Positions 44,196-52,713 of a stretch of 64,000 bases of DNA are shown here, piece by piece. The DNA is taken from positions 310,001 through 374,000 of the forward strand of contig JADKAQ010000002.1 in NCBI GenBank assembly GCA_016719105.1. Reading direction: 5' to 3'. A program made the position numbers and the translations under genes. The stretch's first letter is position 1; every line of letters starts with the position of its first letter. The notes under the pieces were generated by a model. The model was not told the origin of the DNA, did not search any database, and saw only the letters and a program-made list of their open reading frames with translations. The DNA is from Gemmatimonadota bacterium. GTDB lineage: Bacteria > Gemmatimonadota > Gemmatimonadetes > Gemmatimonadales > Gemmatimonadaceae.

Positions 44196-45464
44196 TCAGC
44201 GCGACTTCGCCCGTGACGCGGCCCCCGCACGTCCCGCTCGTACCTGGCGGATCGCCTCGGTATGCTCGCGAAAGGTCGTGCGAAACTCGTGGTGACCATC
44301 CGGGTGTGCGACGAAGTACAAGTACGGAACGTTGGCCGGGAAGACGGCGGCCTCGATGCTCGGCGCACCGGGCGAGGCGATCGGTCCGGGCGGAAGCCCT
44401 GCGTACTTGTAGGTGTTGTAGCGCGAGTCGATCTCGAGATCCTTGTACAGCACGCGCTCCACGTGCCTGCCTAACGCGAACTGCACGGTCGGGTCGGCCT
44501 GCAGCCGCATCCCGATCTTCAGGCGATTGTGGTACACCGCCGAGATCACCGGGCGCTCCTCGGGGATTCGCGCCTCCTTCTCGATGATGGCGGCGAGCGC
44601 CATCACGTCGTTTCGCGACATGGCCATCGCGCGCGCCGCCGAGTCCCACGCCGGCTTCCACACCTCCTCGAAGCGCTCGACCATGCGCTCCACGGCGTCA
44701 CGCGCGGTTGCGCCTGGCGGAAAGGTGTAGGTGTCTGGATACAGGTACCCCTCGAGCGTCGGCGTCGGAATGTCGAGGCGATGCCGGAGCGCGGTGTCGC
44801 GCGCCGCCACCGTCACCGACTCCGGCGGAACCTCGAGCGACTTCGCGATGATGGGAACGATCGAGGAAAGGGCGAATCCCTCCGGGATCGTGAAGGTGTG
44901 CACGAGTCCGCGGCCCGCCGCGAGTGCGTCGAGGATCTCGCCCCACCCCTGACTGCTGCGGAACTCGTAGGTTCCGGCCCGGATGGAACGATCGCGCTTG
45001 GTCCAGGCGGCGTATGCGCGAAAGGCGCGTGGGAAGTGCACCACGCCGCGCCGCTCGAGCGAGTCGGCGGCGACCCGGAAGCTCGAGCCGGACGGGATCA
45101 CGACCCGACGCGGCACGTCGTCGCCGCACGCAGCCGTGAAAGCGAGCGAGAGCGCGAGCAGGGGACGCCAGACGCTCTCGGCGAACGAGCGCCTCGTGCG
45201 GGGCCGTCCGGCAGAGCGATCTGCGGAGTGCACGGCGAAGTGAGCCGCGCAGTGAACCGCAGCGCGAACTGCAGCGCGAACTGCAGCGCGAACTGCACCG
45301 CGAACTGCACCGCGAACTGCACCGCGAACTGCACCGCGAACTGCAGGGTGAACTGCAGACTGAACGGCGGAGCGTCCCGCGGAATGTCCTGCGCAGCGCG
45401 CGGAGGCGTCGCTCGCCGCACGTGTTGCTGGAGTCGTCGTCGGAGTTGGCGCTGACCGAGACAC
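44196..45464 (-). CDS. mltG: Endolytic murein transglycosylase MltG (YceG family)
   Basis: The frame gives 422 residues from a GTG at 45464, but the first 95 residues are an in-frame translation of a 12-bp repeat array, so the true start may be the GTG at 45233 (345 residues). The core is clear: a lipobox-like or membrane segment (LLALSLAFTAACG), LysM-like part (VVIPSGSSFRVAADSLERRGV), and the YceG domain with the catalytic Glu in ALAAIIEKEARIPEE plus YHNRLKIGMRLQADPTVQFALG and YNTYKYAGLPPGPIASPG. It cuts nascent glycan at the inner membrane. A normal MltG has a transmembrane helix; the Cys here suggests lipidation. ruvX lies upstream on the same strand. Confidence 0.9.
   Translation of the reverse strand: MSRSAPTPTTTPATRAASDASARCAGHSAGRSAVQSAVHPAVRGAVRGAVRGAVRGAVRAAVRAAVRAAVHCAAHFAVHSADRSAGRPRTRRSFAESVWRPLLALSLAFTAACGDDVPRRVVIPSGSSFRVAADSLERRGVVHFPRAFRAYAAWTKRDRSIRAGTYEFRSSQGWGEILDALAAGRGLVHTFTIPEGFALSSIVPIIAKSLEVPPESVTVAARDTALRHRLDIPTPTLEGYLYPDTYTFPPGATARDAVERMVERFEEVWKPAWDSAARAMAMSRNDVMALAAIIEKEARIPEERPVISAVYHNRLKIGMRLQADPTVQFALGRHVERVLYKDLEIDSRYNTYKYAGLPPGPIASPGAPSIEAAVFPANVPYLYFVAHPDGHHEFRTTFREHTEAIRQVRAGRAGAASRAKSR
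45252..45359. repeat. 12-bp tandem repeat array, nine units
   Basis: Units gcgaactgcagc or gcgaactgcacc start at 45264, 45276, 45288, 45300, 45312, 45324 and 45336, with diverged units at both ends (45252, 45348). The period of 12 keeps the mltG frame, reading AVRG/AVRA repeats on the minus strand. Confidence 0.92.
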
Positions 45465-45580
45465 AGAACGGGGGAGACGACGCGATCGCTGGTGCGATGC
45501 ACGATGGGTCGGCCGGGGAACGCCGAGCGAGGGCCCGTCGATGGCAACCCGTGGATCGGGGGGCCCCCCCCGCGTTCAAC

Positions 45581-46054
45581 CTACGGCTCACCCACATCAT
45601 CTCCATCATCCTCATCGTGCGCTCCGTACCGATTCGTTCCCATCCCCAGCACCTGCTGCAGCAGGATCGTCGCGGCGAGCGCATCGACGTCCCCCTTTCG
45701 ACCGCGCGTCGAGCCCCCCATCTCACGAATCGCGCGCAGCGCCGCCGCCGAGGAGAATCGCTCGTCGATCAGCTGCACGGGAAGCCCCGTGCGCTTCTCG
45801 AGTTCGGCGGCGATGCGTCGGACTTCGCGCGAGCGATCCGTCTCATCGCCCTCGCCATCGAGCGGTAGTCCCAGCACGAAGCCTCCCGCTTCGACAGCGG
45901 TGGCGCGGCGGATGATCTCGGCAATCGGTGGACGCTTGCCCAGTCGGCGCAGGATGAAGCCGGCGGGCGATGCGATGGTCCGTGTGGGATCGCTCACCGC
46001 CAGGCCGATGCGGCGCTCGCCGTAGTCGACCGCCATCAGGCGGGTCTGCACCAC
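45581..46054 (-). CDS. ruvX: Putative pre-16S rRNA nuclease / RuvX-YqgF family
   Basis: A 157-residue RNase H-fold protein (start GTG 46054; ATG at 46036 also possible). Marks: MAVDYGERRIGLAVSD with the first acidic residue, FVLGLPLDGEG, QLIDERFSSAAA with the catalytic Glu/Arg, and DVDALAATILLQQ. YqgF is known for processing the 5' end of pre-16S rRNA. The C-terminus is acidic (AHDEDDGDDVGEP). It lies between rho (31 bases) and mltG on the same strand; the yqgF-mltG pairing is common in bacteria. Confidence 0.92.
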   Translation of the reverse strand: MVQTRLMAVDYGERRIGLAVSDPTRTIASPAGFILRRLGKRPPIAEIIRRATAVEAGGFVLGLPLDGEGDETDRSREVRRIAAELEKRTGLPVQLIDERFSSAAALRAIREMGGSTRGRKGDVDALAATILLQQVLGMGTNRYGAHDEDDGDDVGEP

Positions 46055-46084
46055 CGGACCCGAAGGGGAGGGCGACGTCGGGCC

Positions 46085-47332
46085 CTACCCCTGCGCCATC
46101 TGCGAGAAGAACTCGCGATTGGTCTTCGATCGCACGAGTTGCTTCAGCAGGAACGAGATGCTGTCGTCCGGGGGCATGTCACCCAGGAAGGTGCGCAGCA
46201 GGTACACGCGATTCATCTCCTCGCGGTCGAGCAGCAGCTCTTCCTTTCGCGTCCCCGACTTGTTGATGTCGATCGCAGGGAAGACGCGTCGGTTGGCGAT
46301 CTCGCGGCTGAGGACGAGCTCCATGTTGCCGGTCCCCTTGAACTCCTCGAAGATCACCTCGTCCATGCGCGAGCCGGTCTCGATGAGAGCGGTCGCGATG
46401 ATCGTGAGCGAGCCGCCATCATCGATCTTGCGCGCCGATCCGAAGAAGCGCTTGGGCTTCTGCATCGCGGACGCATCGAGTCCGCCCGAGAGGATCTTCC
46501 CCGACTGCGGGATGACCGAATTGTGGGCGCGCGCGAGGCGCGTGATGGAGTCGAGCAGGATGACGACGTCCTTGCCGTGCTCGACCAGTCGCTTGGCCTT
46601 CTCGATCACCATCTCGGCGACTTGCACGTGACGGTCGGGGGGCTCGTCGAACGTCGAGCTGATGACCTCCGCCTTCGGCACCGACTCGTGGAAGTCGGTC
46701 ACCTCTTCGGGGCGCTCGTCGATGAGGAGGACGATGAGCGAGACCTCGGGGTGATTGTCGGCGATGGCGTTGGCCATCTTCTGCAGCAGGATCGTCTTGC
46801 CCGCGCGCGGCGGGGCGACGATGAGCCCACGCTGCCCCTTGCCGATCGGGGCGATGAGGTCGACGACGCGCATCGACAGGTCGCCGTTCTCCAGCCGCAA
46901 GCGCTGGTCGGGATAGCGCGGGCGGAGGTTGTCGAAGATGAGGCGCGGGCGAGACGGGTCGGGATCATCGCCGTTGACGAGATCGACCTTGAGGAGCGCG
47001 AGATAGCGCTCCCACTGCTTGGGCGGACGGACTTCCCCGCGAATGGTGTCGCCGGTGCGGAGATCGAAGCGCTTGATCTGCGACGGCGAGACATAGATGT
47101 CATCGGGGCCGTGCAGGTAGCTCCAGTCCTGGCTGCGCAGGAACCCGTAGCCTTCGGCGAGGATCTCGAGGACCCCCTCGCCACGGAGCACGACCTGTTG
47201 ATCGAGCAGGCGCTGCTCGATGCGAAAAATCAGGTCCTGCTTCCGGAGACCAGACGTCTCTTGCAGGCTCAGATCTGTCGCGAGCTCGAGGAGTTCGGCG
47301 ACAGACTTCCGTTTGAGTTCGACGATGTCCAC
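46085..47332 (-). CDS. rho: Transcription termination factor Rho
   Basis: A 415-residue hexameric RNA helicase; start at the GTG at 47332 (DIVELKRKSVAEL), matching normal Rho length. N-terminal helical domain and the primary RNA-binding cold-shock domain (EGYGFLRSQDWSYLHGPDDIYVS). ATPase core: Walker A APPRAGKTILLQ, Walker B VVILLDSITRLAR, the Q-loop region KILSGGLDASAMQKPKRFFG, and the R-loop. C-terminal FFSQMAQG. No long N-terminal insertion of the kind common in high-GC Actinobacteria. Heads the rho-ruvX-mltG run. Confidence 0.97.
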   Translation of the reverse strand: MDIVELKRKSVAELLELATDLSLQETSGLRKQDLIFRIEQRLLDQQVVLRGEGVLEILAEGYGFLRSQDWSYLHGPDDIYVSPSQIKRFDLRTGDTIRGEVRPPKQWERYLALLKVDLVNGDDPDPSRPRLIFDNLRPRYPDQRLRLENGDLSMRVVDLIAPIGKGQRGLIVAPPRAGKTILLQKMANAIADNHPEVSLIVLLIDERPEEVTDFHESVPKAEVISSTFDEPPDRHVQVAEMVIEKAKRLVEHGKDVVILLDSITRLARAHNSVIPQSGKILSGGLDASAMQKPKRFFGSARKIDDGGSLTIIATALIETGSRMDEVIFEEFKGTGNMELVLSREIANRRVFPAIDINKSGTRKEELLLDREEMNRVYLLRTFLGDMPPDDSISFLLKQLVRSKTNREFFSQMAQG

Positions 47333-47621
47333 GCGAGGTGGGGGAAGTCTCGTTGGTTCTGGGCCGCCGGTGCGCTCGCGCGGCGAAAGTAGTACGCGCC
47401 AATTGGCGCGGCAAGGCGACCGCAAGCGTTTCACGCGACGGGGTGTCGCGGACCAGATGGCGAAGCCATCGGTCACTACAGCGTGTTCTGCGTCGGGGAC
47501 TGCAAACACCGCGACGAAGCCAGCAAGAACAGCGCCGTGTCCTTCCCAGCTCTTCGGCGGCCCCGTCAGGGCCGCTCACGACCACCGGCCGCGCCTGACC
47601 GCCGGGGGCGAGTGGGACAAG

Positions 47622-47695
47622 TGCGCGAGGCGGGATTCGAACCCACGACCTTCGGCTCCGGAGGCCGACGCTCTATCCAGCTGAGCTACTCGCGC
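47622..47695 (-). tRNA. tRNA-Arg (anticodon CCG)
   Basis: Folds as a full cloverleaf on the minus strand: acceptor gcgcgag (47689-47695) with ctcgcgc (47623-47629), D-arm gctcagctggatagagc, anticodon stem tcggc/gccga with loop ctccgga (anticodon CCG, reading CGG), T-arm with ttcgaat, discriminator A. No CCA is encoded. It stands alone between rho and the EAL-HDOD gene. Confidence 0.95.
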
Positions 47696-47863
47696 GCAGC
47701 CCCCGACGACCCAAAGCGGCGTCACGGGGGAACGAGAAGGCTAACGCTCGCCAAAGGGCAAGACAAGTCGAGGCCGGAAGCGGTCGATACTGTCTGGTGA
47801 GCCCCGGCTCATCGTCGGGGGTCATCCCCTCTGCACCTCCACGCCTCTCATCCGTGACGGTCC

Positions 47864-49132
47864 GTGAGTACAGCCACCACACCTGACGCGAAGTCCCAGG
47901 AGTCCCTGGTCGATGTCTTCGTCGCCCGCCAGCCGATCTTCGACCGTCGCGGCGAGCTCTACGCTTACGAGCTGCTCTATCGTCGGACGGGGGCGCACAC
48001 CGCCGCGGACGGCGTGACCGCCGACGTCATGGCCAGTGAGGTGCTGGTCCACGCGTTCCTCAATATCGGGCTCGACCGCCTCACCGGGGGGCATCTCGCC
48101 TTCCTCAACTTCACGCGCGACATGCTCCTGCGCGGGATGCACCAGCTCTTCGATCCCGCCGCCGTCGTGATCGAGCTGCTGGAGAGCGTGACGCCGGACC
48201 CCGAGGTGGTGGATGCGTGCCACGCGTTGGTGGGGGCGGGCTACACGCTCGCCCTCGATGACTTCGAGTACACGCCGGAGTTCGAGCCGCTCTTGCGGCT
48301 GGCGAAGATCATCAAGCTCGATGTCCTCAACAAGGGCGAGGATGAGCTGCGCGCCGCCTACGACCGGGTCGCCCCCTATGGCGGGACGATCCTGGCCGAG
48401 CGGGTGGAGACGCAGGCGATCCACGGTTCCTGTGCCGCGTTAGGCTACGGCCTCTTTCAGGGCTACTACTTCAGCAAGCCCGAGACGCTGGCCCGCCGCG
48501 ACCTCTCGGCGGCCCAGATCACCATCCTGCGCCTGATGAACCTCCTGCGCGACCCGAACACGACGGACGCCGCCCTCGAGGAGGCGTTCCGCGGCGACGT
48601 GTCGCTCACCTACAAGCTCCTGCGCACCGTCAACTCGGCCTCCATGGGCGGGCGCGGGATCGAGTCGATTCGACATGCCGTGCGCATGGTCGGGCGGGCG
48701 GAACTCCACAAGTGGCTCTCGCTCCTCCTGGTGACCTCCGTGGCGGGACGCGGGGGCACGGACGCCGAGTTGGTGCGCCTGGCCATCCAGCGCGCGCGCT
48801 TCTGCGAAATGGTGGCGATGCAGGGACGCGACCGACGCAGTGCAGAAGCGCTGTTCATGGTCGGGCTGTTCTCGCTGCTCGACGCGATCCTCAAGGTGCC
48901 GTTGCACGAGGTCCTGCACCGGATCGACCTGGCCGACGAGGTGCGACGCGCCCTGCTGGCGCGGAGCGGCCCCTACGCCCCGACGCTCGCGCTGGTGGAG
49001 GCCTACGAGCGCGCCTCGTGGCCGGTGGTGGCTGCGGAGGCCGAGACGATCGGGCTCGACACGTCGTTGCTGGGGGATCTCTACTTCGAGTCCGTGCGCT
49101 GGACGCGGGACCGGATCGAGATGGCGGCGTAG
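47864..49132 (+). CDS. EAL-HDOD signalling protein
   Basis: A 422-residue cytosolic protein from a GTG at 47864. EAL domain (about 20-210): the EAL signature reads ELLYR in YAYELLYR, then FLNFTRDML, VVIELLE, LALDDFEY, IKLDVL, AERVETQ and GLFQGYYFSKP. Most metal and substrate residues of c-di-GMP phosphodiesterases are kept, but DDFG is DDFE. HDOD domain (about 215-400): FRGDVSLTYKLLRTVNSAS, IRHAVRMVGRAELHKWLSLLL. This YuxH-like architecture often regulates motility. It converges on the flagellar operon (motB end at 49229), separated by a hairpin. Confidence 0.9.
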   Translation: MSTATTPDAKSQESLVDVFVARQPIFDRRGELYAYELLYRRTGAHTAADGVTADVMASEVLVHAFLNIGLDRLTGGHLAFLNFTRDMLLRGMHQLFDPAAVVIELLESVTPDPEVVDACHALVGAGYTLALDDFEYTPEFEPLLRLAKIIKLDVLNKGEDELRAAYDRVAPYGGTILAERVETQAIHGSCAALGYGLFQGYYFSKPETLARRDLSAAQITILRLMNLLRDPNTTDAALEEAFRGDVSLTYKLLRTVNSASMGGRGIESIRHAVRMVGRAELHKWLSLLLVTSVAGRGGTDAELVRLAIQRARFCEMVAMQGRDRRSAEALFMVGLFSLLDAILKVPLHEVLHRIDLADEVRRALLARSGPYAPTLALVEAYERASWPVVAAEAETIGLDTSLLGDLYFESVRWTRDRIEMAA

Positions 49133-49150
49133 GCGGCTCGGCGGGACGTC

Positions 49151-49184
49151 ACGCGCCCCGGGGGGAATCACCCTCCGGGGCGCG
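49151..49184. terminator. GC-rich hairpin between the EAL-HDOD gene and motB
   Basis: cgcgccccgg near 49152 pairs with ccggggcgcg ending at 49184. No U-tract; placed between convergent genes and could block read-through from both sides. Confidence 0.65.
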
Positions 49185-49228
49185 GTCACGTGGCGCCGCG
49201 GCCTAACGCTGCGGGCGCGTCCGTCGTG

Positions 49229-50065
49229 TCAGGACGGCTTCGTGGCGTTGCTCTCGATGCGCTCCTTCAACTGGTCGACCGACGGCGTATCCGGCGGATC
49301 GAGGAAGGGGAGGAGGATCGAGATGCGGCGATTGGACGGATTGAGCGGGTCGTTGGGATACTTGAGCTGCTTGTCGGAGTGTCCCGTGACCTCGATGATG
49401 CGCGCCGGGTCGAGCCCGTACTGCTCGAGGATCCGGCGCGCGGCGTTGGCCCGATCGCCCGACAGTTCCCAGTTGGTGTAGGCGGTGTTGGCGTAGCGGG
49501 CGGCGTCGGTATGCCCCTCGATGACGACGGGGTTCTCGAGACCGGTCAACTCGCTGGCAATGGCCTGGAGGGCGACGTGCCCCTGTTCGGTCATGACCGC
49601 CGAGGCCATGCCGAAGAACGTGTCGCCCTGCTCGTCCTCGATGAGTTCGATGCGCAGCCCGTTGCGCGTGACGGTGATCTCGACCTTGGCCTTGAGCTTT
49701 CCGATGGCGGCGATGGAGTCCATGCTGCCGCGCAGGTGCGCCTGGACGGCCTCGAATCGCTTGGCCTGCAGCTGGCGGAGGGCGATCTGCACGGCCTCGC
49801 GCTTGATCGCGGCGGGGGAGCTGCCGGACGACAGGGGGCTCGAGCCCGAGGAATAGCCCTTCTTGAACCCGACCGGGCTCGAGAAGTATCCCTCGATCGC
49901 CTTCTTGGTCTGGTCATCCATGCCCAGGATCCACATGACCATGAAGAAGGCCATCATCGCGGTCACGAAGTCGGCGTAGGCGACCTTCCACGATCCACCG
50001 TGGTGGCCGTGGCCCCCCTTCTTGATCTTCTTGACGATGACGACCTTGCCGCCGCCCTTGGCCAC
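49229..50065 (-). CDS. motB: Flagellar stator protein MotB
   Basis: A 278-residue inner-membrane protein from a GTG at 50065. The N-terminus is basic and His-rich (KKIKKGGHGHHGG), then one membrane helix with the proton-binding Asp32 in SWKVAYADFVTAMMAFFM. A plug/linker with Ser repeats (YSSGSSPLSSGSS) follows, then the OmpA-like peptidoglycan-binding domain (IEGHTDAARYAN, WELSGDRANAARRIL, VTGHSDKQL). It pairs with MotA encoded immediately upstream. Last gene of the flagellar operon. Proton (MotB) rather than sodium (PomB) type is inferred only. Confidence 0.95.
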   Translation of the reverse strand: MAKGGGKVVIVKKIKKGGHGHHGGSWKVAYADFVTAMMAFFMVMWILGMDDQTKKAIEGYFSSPVGFKKGYSSGSSPLSSGSSPAAIKREAVQIALRQLQAKRFEAVQAHLRGSMDSIAAIGKLKAKVEITVTRNGLRIELIEDEQGDTFFGMASAVMTEQGHVALQAIASELTGLENPVVIEGHTDAARYANTAYTNWELSGDRANAARRILEQYGLDPARIIEVTGHSDKQLKYPNDPLNPSNRRISILLPFLDPPDTPSVDQLKERIESNATKPS

Positions 50066-50066
50066 G

Positions 50067-50924
50067 TTAGGCTGCCTTCTTGCGCGTCAAGGCCTCGAGT
50101 TCGGCAAAGCTGGGACGGTCGACCGGTTCGATGTTGCGGCGTGCGAACTCCACGCAGGTCATCGGCGCATCACCGCGCGCGAACGACAGCAGCGCCGTCC
50201 GGATGCAGGACATGTACTGTCCCTCGCCGCGCTGCCGGACCTCGATGGCCTTGGCAAACGGCCCGATCATCCCGTACGAGAGCAGGATGCCGAGGAAGGT
50301 CCCGACGAGCGCCGCCGCCACCTTCTCACCGATCTCCGAGGCGGCGCCACCGATGGATCCCATCGTGATCACGACGCCGAGCACGGCGGCCACGATGCCG
50401 AAGCCCGGCATGGCGTCGCTGACCGTCGTCACCGCACTCGGTACCTGGTGCTCTTCCTCGTGCATGCGCTCGAGGTCGAGGTCGAGGATGTCGGCCAGAT
50501 GGTGATCCTCCACCGCGCCCGTGAGCAGCACCTTGAGCGTATCGCAGAGGAAGACGACGGCGTGATGGTGGTGGCTGAAGCCCGGGTACTTGGTGAAGAT
50601 CGAGCTCTTCTCCGGCTCTTCGATATGCGCTTCGAGGGCGATGAGGCCGTCCTTGCGCGCGGTCTGGAAGACCTCGTAGAGCACCTGCAGCAGCTCGCCG
50701 TACGACTTCTTGTTGAAGGGGTTCGGCTTGAGGAGGGCGAGCGACGCCGCCATCGTCGCCTTCAGGACGCTGGGCGGATTGGCCATGATGAACGAGCCGA
50801 GCCCCGCGCCACCGATGATGATGAACTCCGTGGGTTGCCACAAAACGCCGAGCTTCCCATGGTGCATGGTGTAGCCGGCGATGACGCTGCCCAGGACGAC
50901 GACGAGACCGATGATCTGGAACAC
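50067..50924 (-). CDS. motA: Flagellar stator protein MotA
   Basis: A 285-residue membrane protein with four helices. Start taken as the GTG at 50924, giving FQIIGLVVVLGSVIAGY directly; the frame is open further upstream through the csrA tail region but only with Pro/Ser-rich sequence. Conserved PFNKKSYGELL, the cytoplasmic charged loop, DAMPGFGIVAAVLGVVITMGS and the last helix VGTFLGILLSYGMIGP. The His run in GFSHHHHAVVF is unusual. The TAA stop lies in CGTTAGG (50065-50071), one base from the motB start. Confidence 0.95.
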   Translation of the reverse strand: MFQIIGLVVVLGSVIAGYTMHHGKLGVLWQPTEFIIIGGAGLGSFIMANPPSVLKATMAASLALLKPNPFNKKSYGELLQVLYEVFQTARKDGLIALEAHIEEPEKSSIFTKYPGFSHHHHAVVFLCDTLKVLLTGAVEDHHLADILDLDLERMHEEEHQVPSAVTTVSDAMPGFGIVAAVLGVVITMGSIGGAASEIGEKVAAALVGTFLGILLSYGMIGPFAKAIEVRQRGEGQYMSCIRTALLSFARGDAPMTCVEFARRNIEPVDRPSFAELEALTRKKAA

Positions 50925-50943
50925 GGGGTTTGCGGCTGGCGGG

Positions 50944-51243
50944 TTACTCGGTCTTGGCGGCGACGCCGCCCTGGGCGGCGGCTGGGCCGCCGACGAGCAC
51001 GGCGGCCGGGCCACCGACGAGCGAGGCGGCTGGGCCGCCAACCAATGCGGCGGCCTCGGCCCCGACGTTGGCACGCCGGTTTTCGTCCGCGATCTGCGAG
51101 AGGATCTCCTCGCGCACGATGCTCACGTGCGGCGGAGCCTCGATGCCGAGGCGCACACCCCGTCGGTCGGAGGCGAGGACCACGATGCGGATCCCCCCTT
51201 CGATGACAATGGCGTCGCCGGCGCGTCTCGACAGGATGAGCAT
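50944..51243 (-). CDS. csrA: CsrA with an extended repeat tail
   Basis: A 99-residue protein from ATG 51243. Residues 1-58 are a normal CsrA: MLILSRRAGDAIVIEGGIRI, VRLGIEAPPHVSIVREEI, including the RNA-contacting RxGE-like and Arg44 positions. CsrA binds GGA-containing mRNA leaders and in many bacteria represses flagellin translation. The tail is odd: residues about 62-95 hold three copies of LVGGPAA with short spacers, a 24-bp DNA repeat. Placed between flgK and motA, five bases after flgK. No fliW is adjacent, although FliW is the usual CsrA antagonist in flagellar clusters. Confidence 0.93.
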   Translation of the reverse strand: MLILSRRAGDAIVIEGGIRIVVLASDRRGVRLGIEAPPHVSIVREEILSQIADENRRANVGAEAAALVGGPAASLVGGPAAVLVGGPAAAQGGVAAKTE

Positions 51244-51247
51244 GACG

Positions 51248-52711
51248 TCAGATCATGTTGAGGATCGTCTGCGCCATCTCGTCCGCCGCCTTGACCAGGC
51301 GCGACGCTGCGGTGTACGCCTGCTGGTGCCGGAGCATCAGCGTCAGCTCCTCATCGATCGACACGCCCGACACCGACGACCGCCGGTTCTCCGACTGCAT
51401 GGCGAGGGTGTCGTAGACTTCGTACTGGTTCCGCGCGTCGGCGGCTTGCACGCCCAGGTTGGTGACGCTGTACGAGTAGTGATCGCCGTAGCTCTCGCCG
51501 CTCGCGAAGCCGATCTGGGTGGCGAAGTTCGCCCCCATGCGCGCCTGCAGCGCCGCCATGCCCGTGTCATCGCGCAGGGCCCCAAGCGCGAGCGCCAGCG
51601 TGTTGTTGCCCGGCGCGTTCTGCACGTCGCCCGACGCGATGACGGCGGCGTTCGCCGTCACCTCGGCCGACAGCCGGATGGTGCCGCCGGTGGTGAACGC
51701 GGCGTCGAAGAAGTTGACGCGCGAACCGGTGGGGCCGTTGGCCGGGACCCAGTTGGCGTTGCCTAACGCATCACCGGCGGCCGTCCATCCCGAGGCATGG
51801 TAGTCGTTGACGCCGTTCACCAGTCCGCGCGCCAGGCTGTCGAGGCGCCCGCGGATGGTGGGGACGTCGCTGTTCACGAAGGCCATCATCTGCCCGGCCT
51901 TCCCGCCGACGCCGAGCGCCGGGTCGGGATCGCCGGTGAAGCCGATCGAGGTCGTCGCGCCGGACACGCGCACATCGAGCTGCCGCGCGTTCGTGGAGTC
52001 GACGAGCATCATCGAGCCGAGGTAGATCCCCATCGACCCGTTCGACTGCATCTCCACGCGCACGCCCGCCATCTTCGCCAGCTGGTCGGCCACCCGATCG
52101 CGCGCGTCGCGCAGGTCGGGCGACTGCTGGCCCGTCACTTCTGACGAGGTGATCTGGCGGTTGAGCGACGCCACCTGGCCGGAGAGCGTGTTGATCTCGT
52201 CGACCATCCCCGACAGCTGCGTGCGGGTGCGGTTCGCGAGGTCATCGATGCGCGTGGCGTAGGTGTTGAACGTGTAGGCGACCTGCTGCCCGCGCTGGCG
52301 CACGACGTTCTGCGCCGTGGCATTGCTCGGGTTGTTGGCCAGGTCGTTCCACGAGTTCCAGAACTGGTCGAGGGTGTTGGCGAGCCCGGTATCGGTGGGC
52401 TCGCCGATGATGGCCTCGACTTCGCCGAGCAGGTCGGTGCGCACGTTGAAGCCGTCGCGATTCCCGACTTCACGCCGGAAGGACGCATCCAGCAGCTCGT
52501 CGCGCATGCGGATGACCCCCTTGACCTCGACCCCGGTCCCGACCGTGTAGAACGGGAAGCGCTGCGGGTACGAGGTGTAGAGCTCCGCGCGCTGGCGCGA
52601 GTACCCCTCGGTCTCCGCGTTCGCGATGTTCTGCGACACGGTCTGGATCGCCACCTGGTGGCTGGCGATCGCCGAGCGGGCGATGCTGAGGATGCTCCCG
52701 ATGCTGGGCAC
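51248..52711 (-). CDS. flgK: Flagellar hook-filament junction protein FlgK
   Basis: A 487-residue exported axial protein (HAP1) that joins hook and filament. N-terminus ALLSIARSAIASHQVAIQTVSQNIANAETEGYSRQ is the FlgK D0 helix, with QFWNSWNDLANNPSN typical for the family. The C-terminal D0 helix reads VSIDEELTLMLRHQQAYTAASRLV. The middle is short relative to enterobacterial FlgK (about 550). flgL, the usual next gene, is absent; csrA follows directly. Confidence 0.95.
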   Translation of the reverse strand: MPSIGSILSIARSAIASHQVAIQTVSQNIANAETEGYSRQRAELYTSYPQRFPFYTVGTGVEVKGVIRMRDELLDASFRREVGNRDGFNVRTDLLGEVEAIIGEPTDTGLANTLDQFWNSWNDLANNPSNATAQNVVRQRGQQVAYTFNTYATRIDDLANRTRTQLSGMVDEINTLSGQVASLNRQITSSEVTGQQSPDLRDARDRVADQLAKMAGVRVEMQSNGSMGIYLGSMMLVDSTNARQLDVRVSGATTSIGFTGDPDPALGVGGKAGQMMAFVNSDVPTIRGRLDSLARGLVNGVNDYHASGWTAAGDALGNANWVPANGPTGSRVNFFDAAFTTGGTIRLSAEVTANAAVIASGDVQNAPGNNTLALALGALRDDTGMAALQARMGANFATQIGFASGESYGDHYSYSVTNLGVQAADARNQYEVYDTLAMQSENRRSSVSGVSIDEELTLMLRHQQAYTAASRLVKAADEMAQTILNMI

Positions 52712-52713
52712 GA

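Noticed and set aside
45241..45370. Possible CRISPR-like repeats
   Set aside because: Units are contiguous 12-mers with no spacers; a simple tandem repeat.
45422..45868. Plus-strand frame and upstream Asn-Cys repeat peptide (NCSANC pattern) opposite mltG
   Set aside because: The frame follows from the 12-bp repeat read on the other strand; no RBS or start context.
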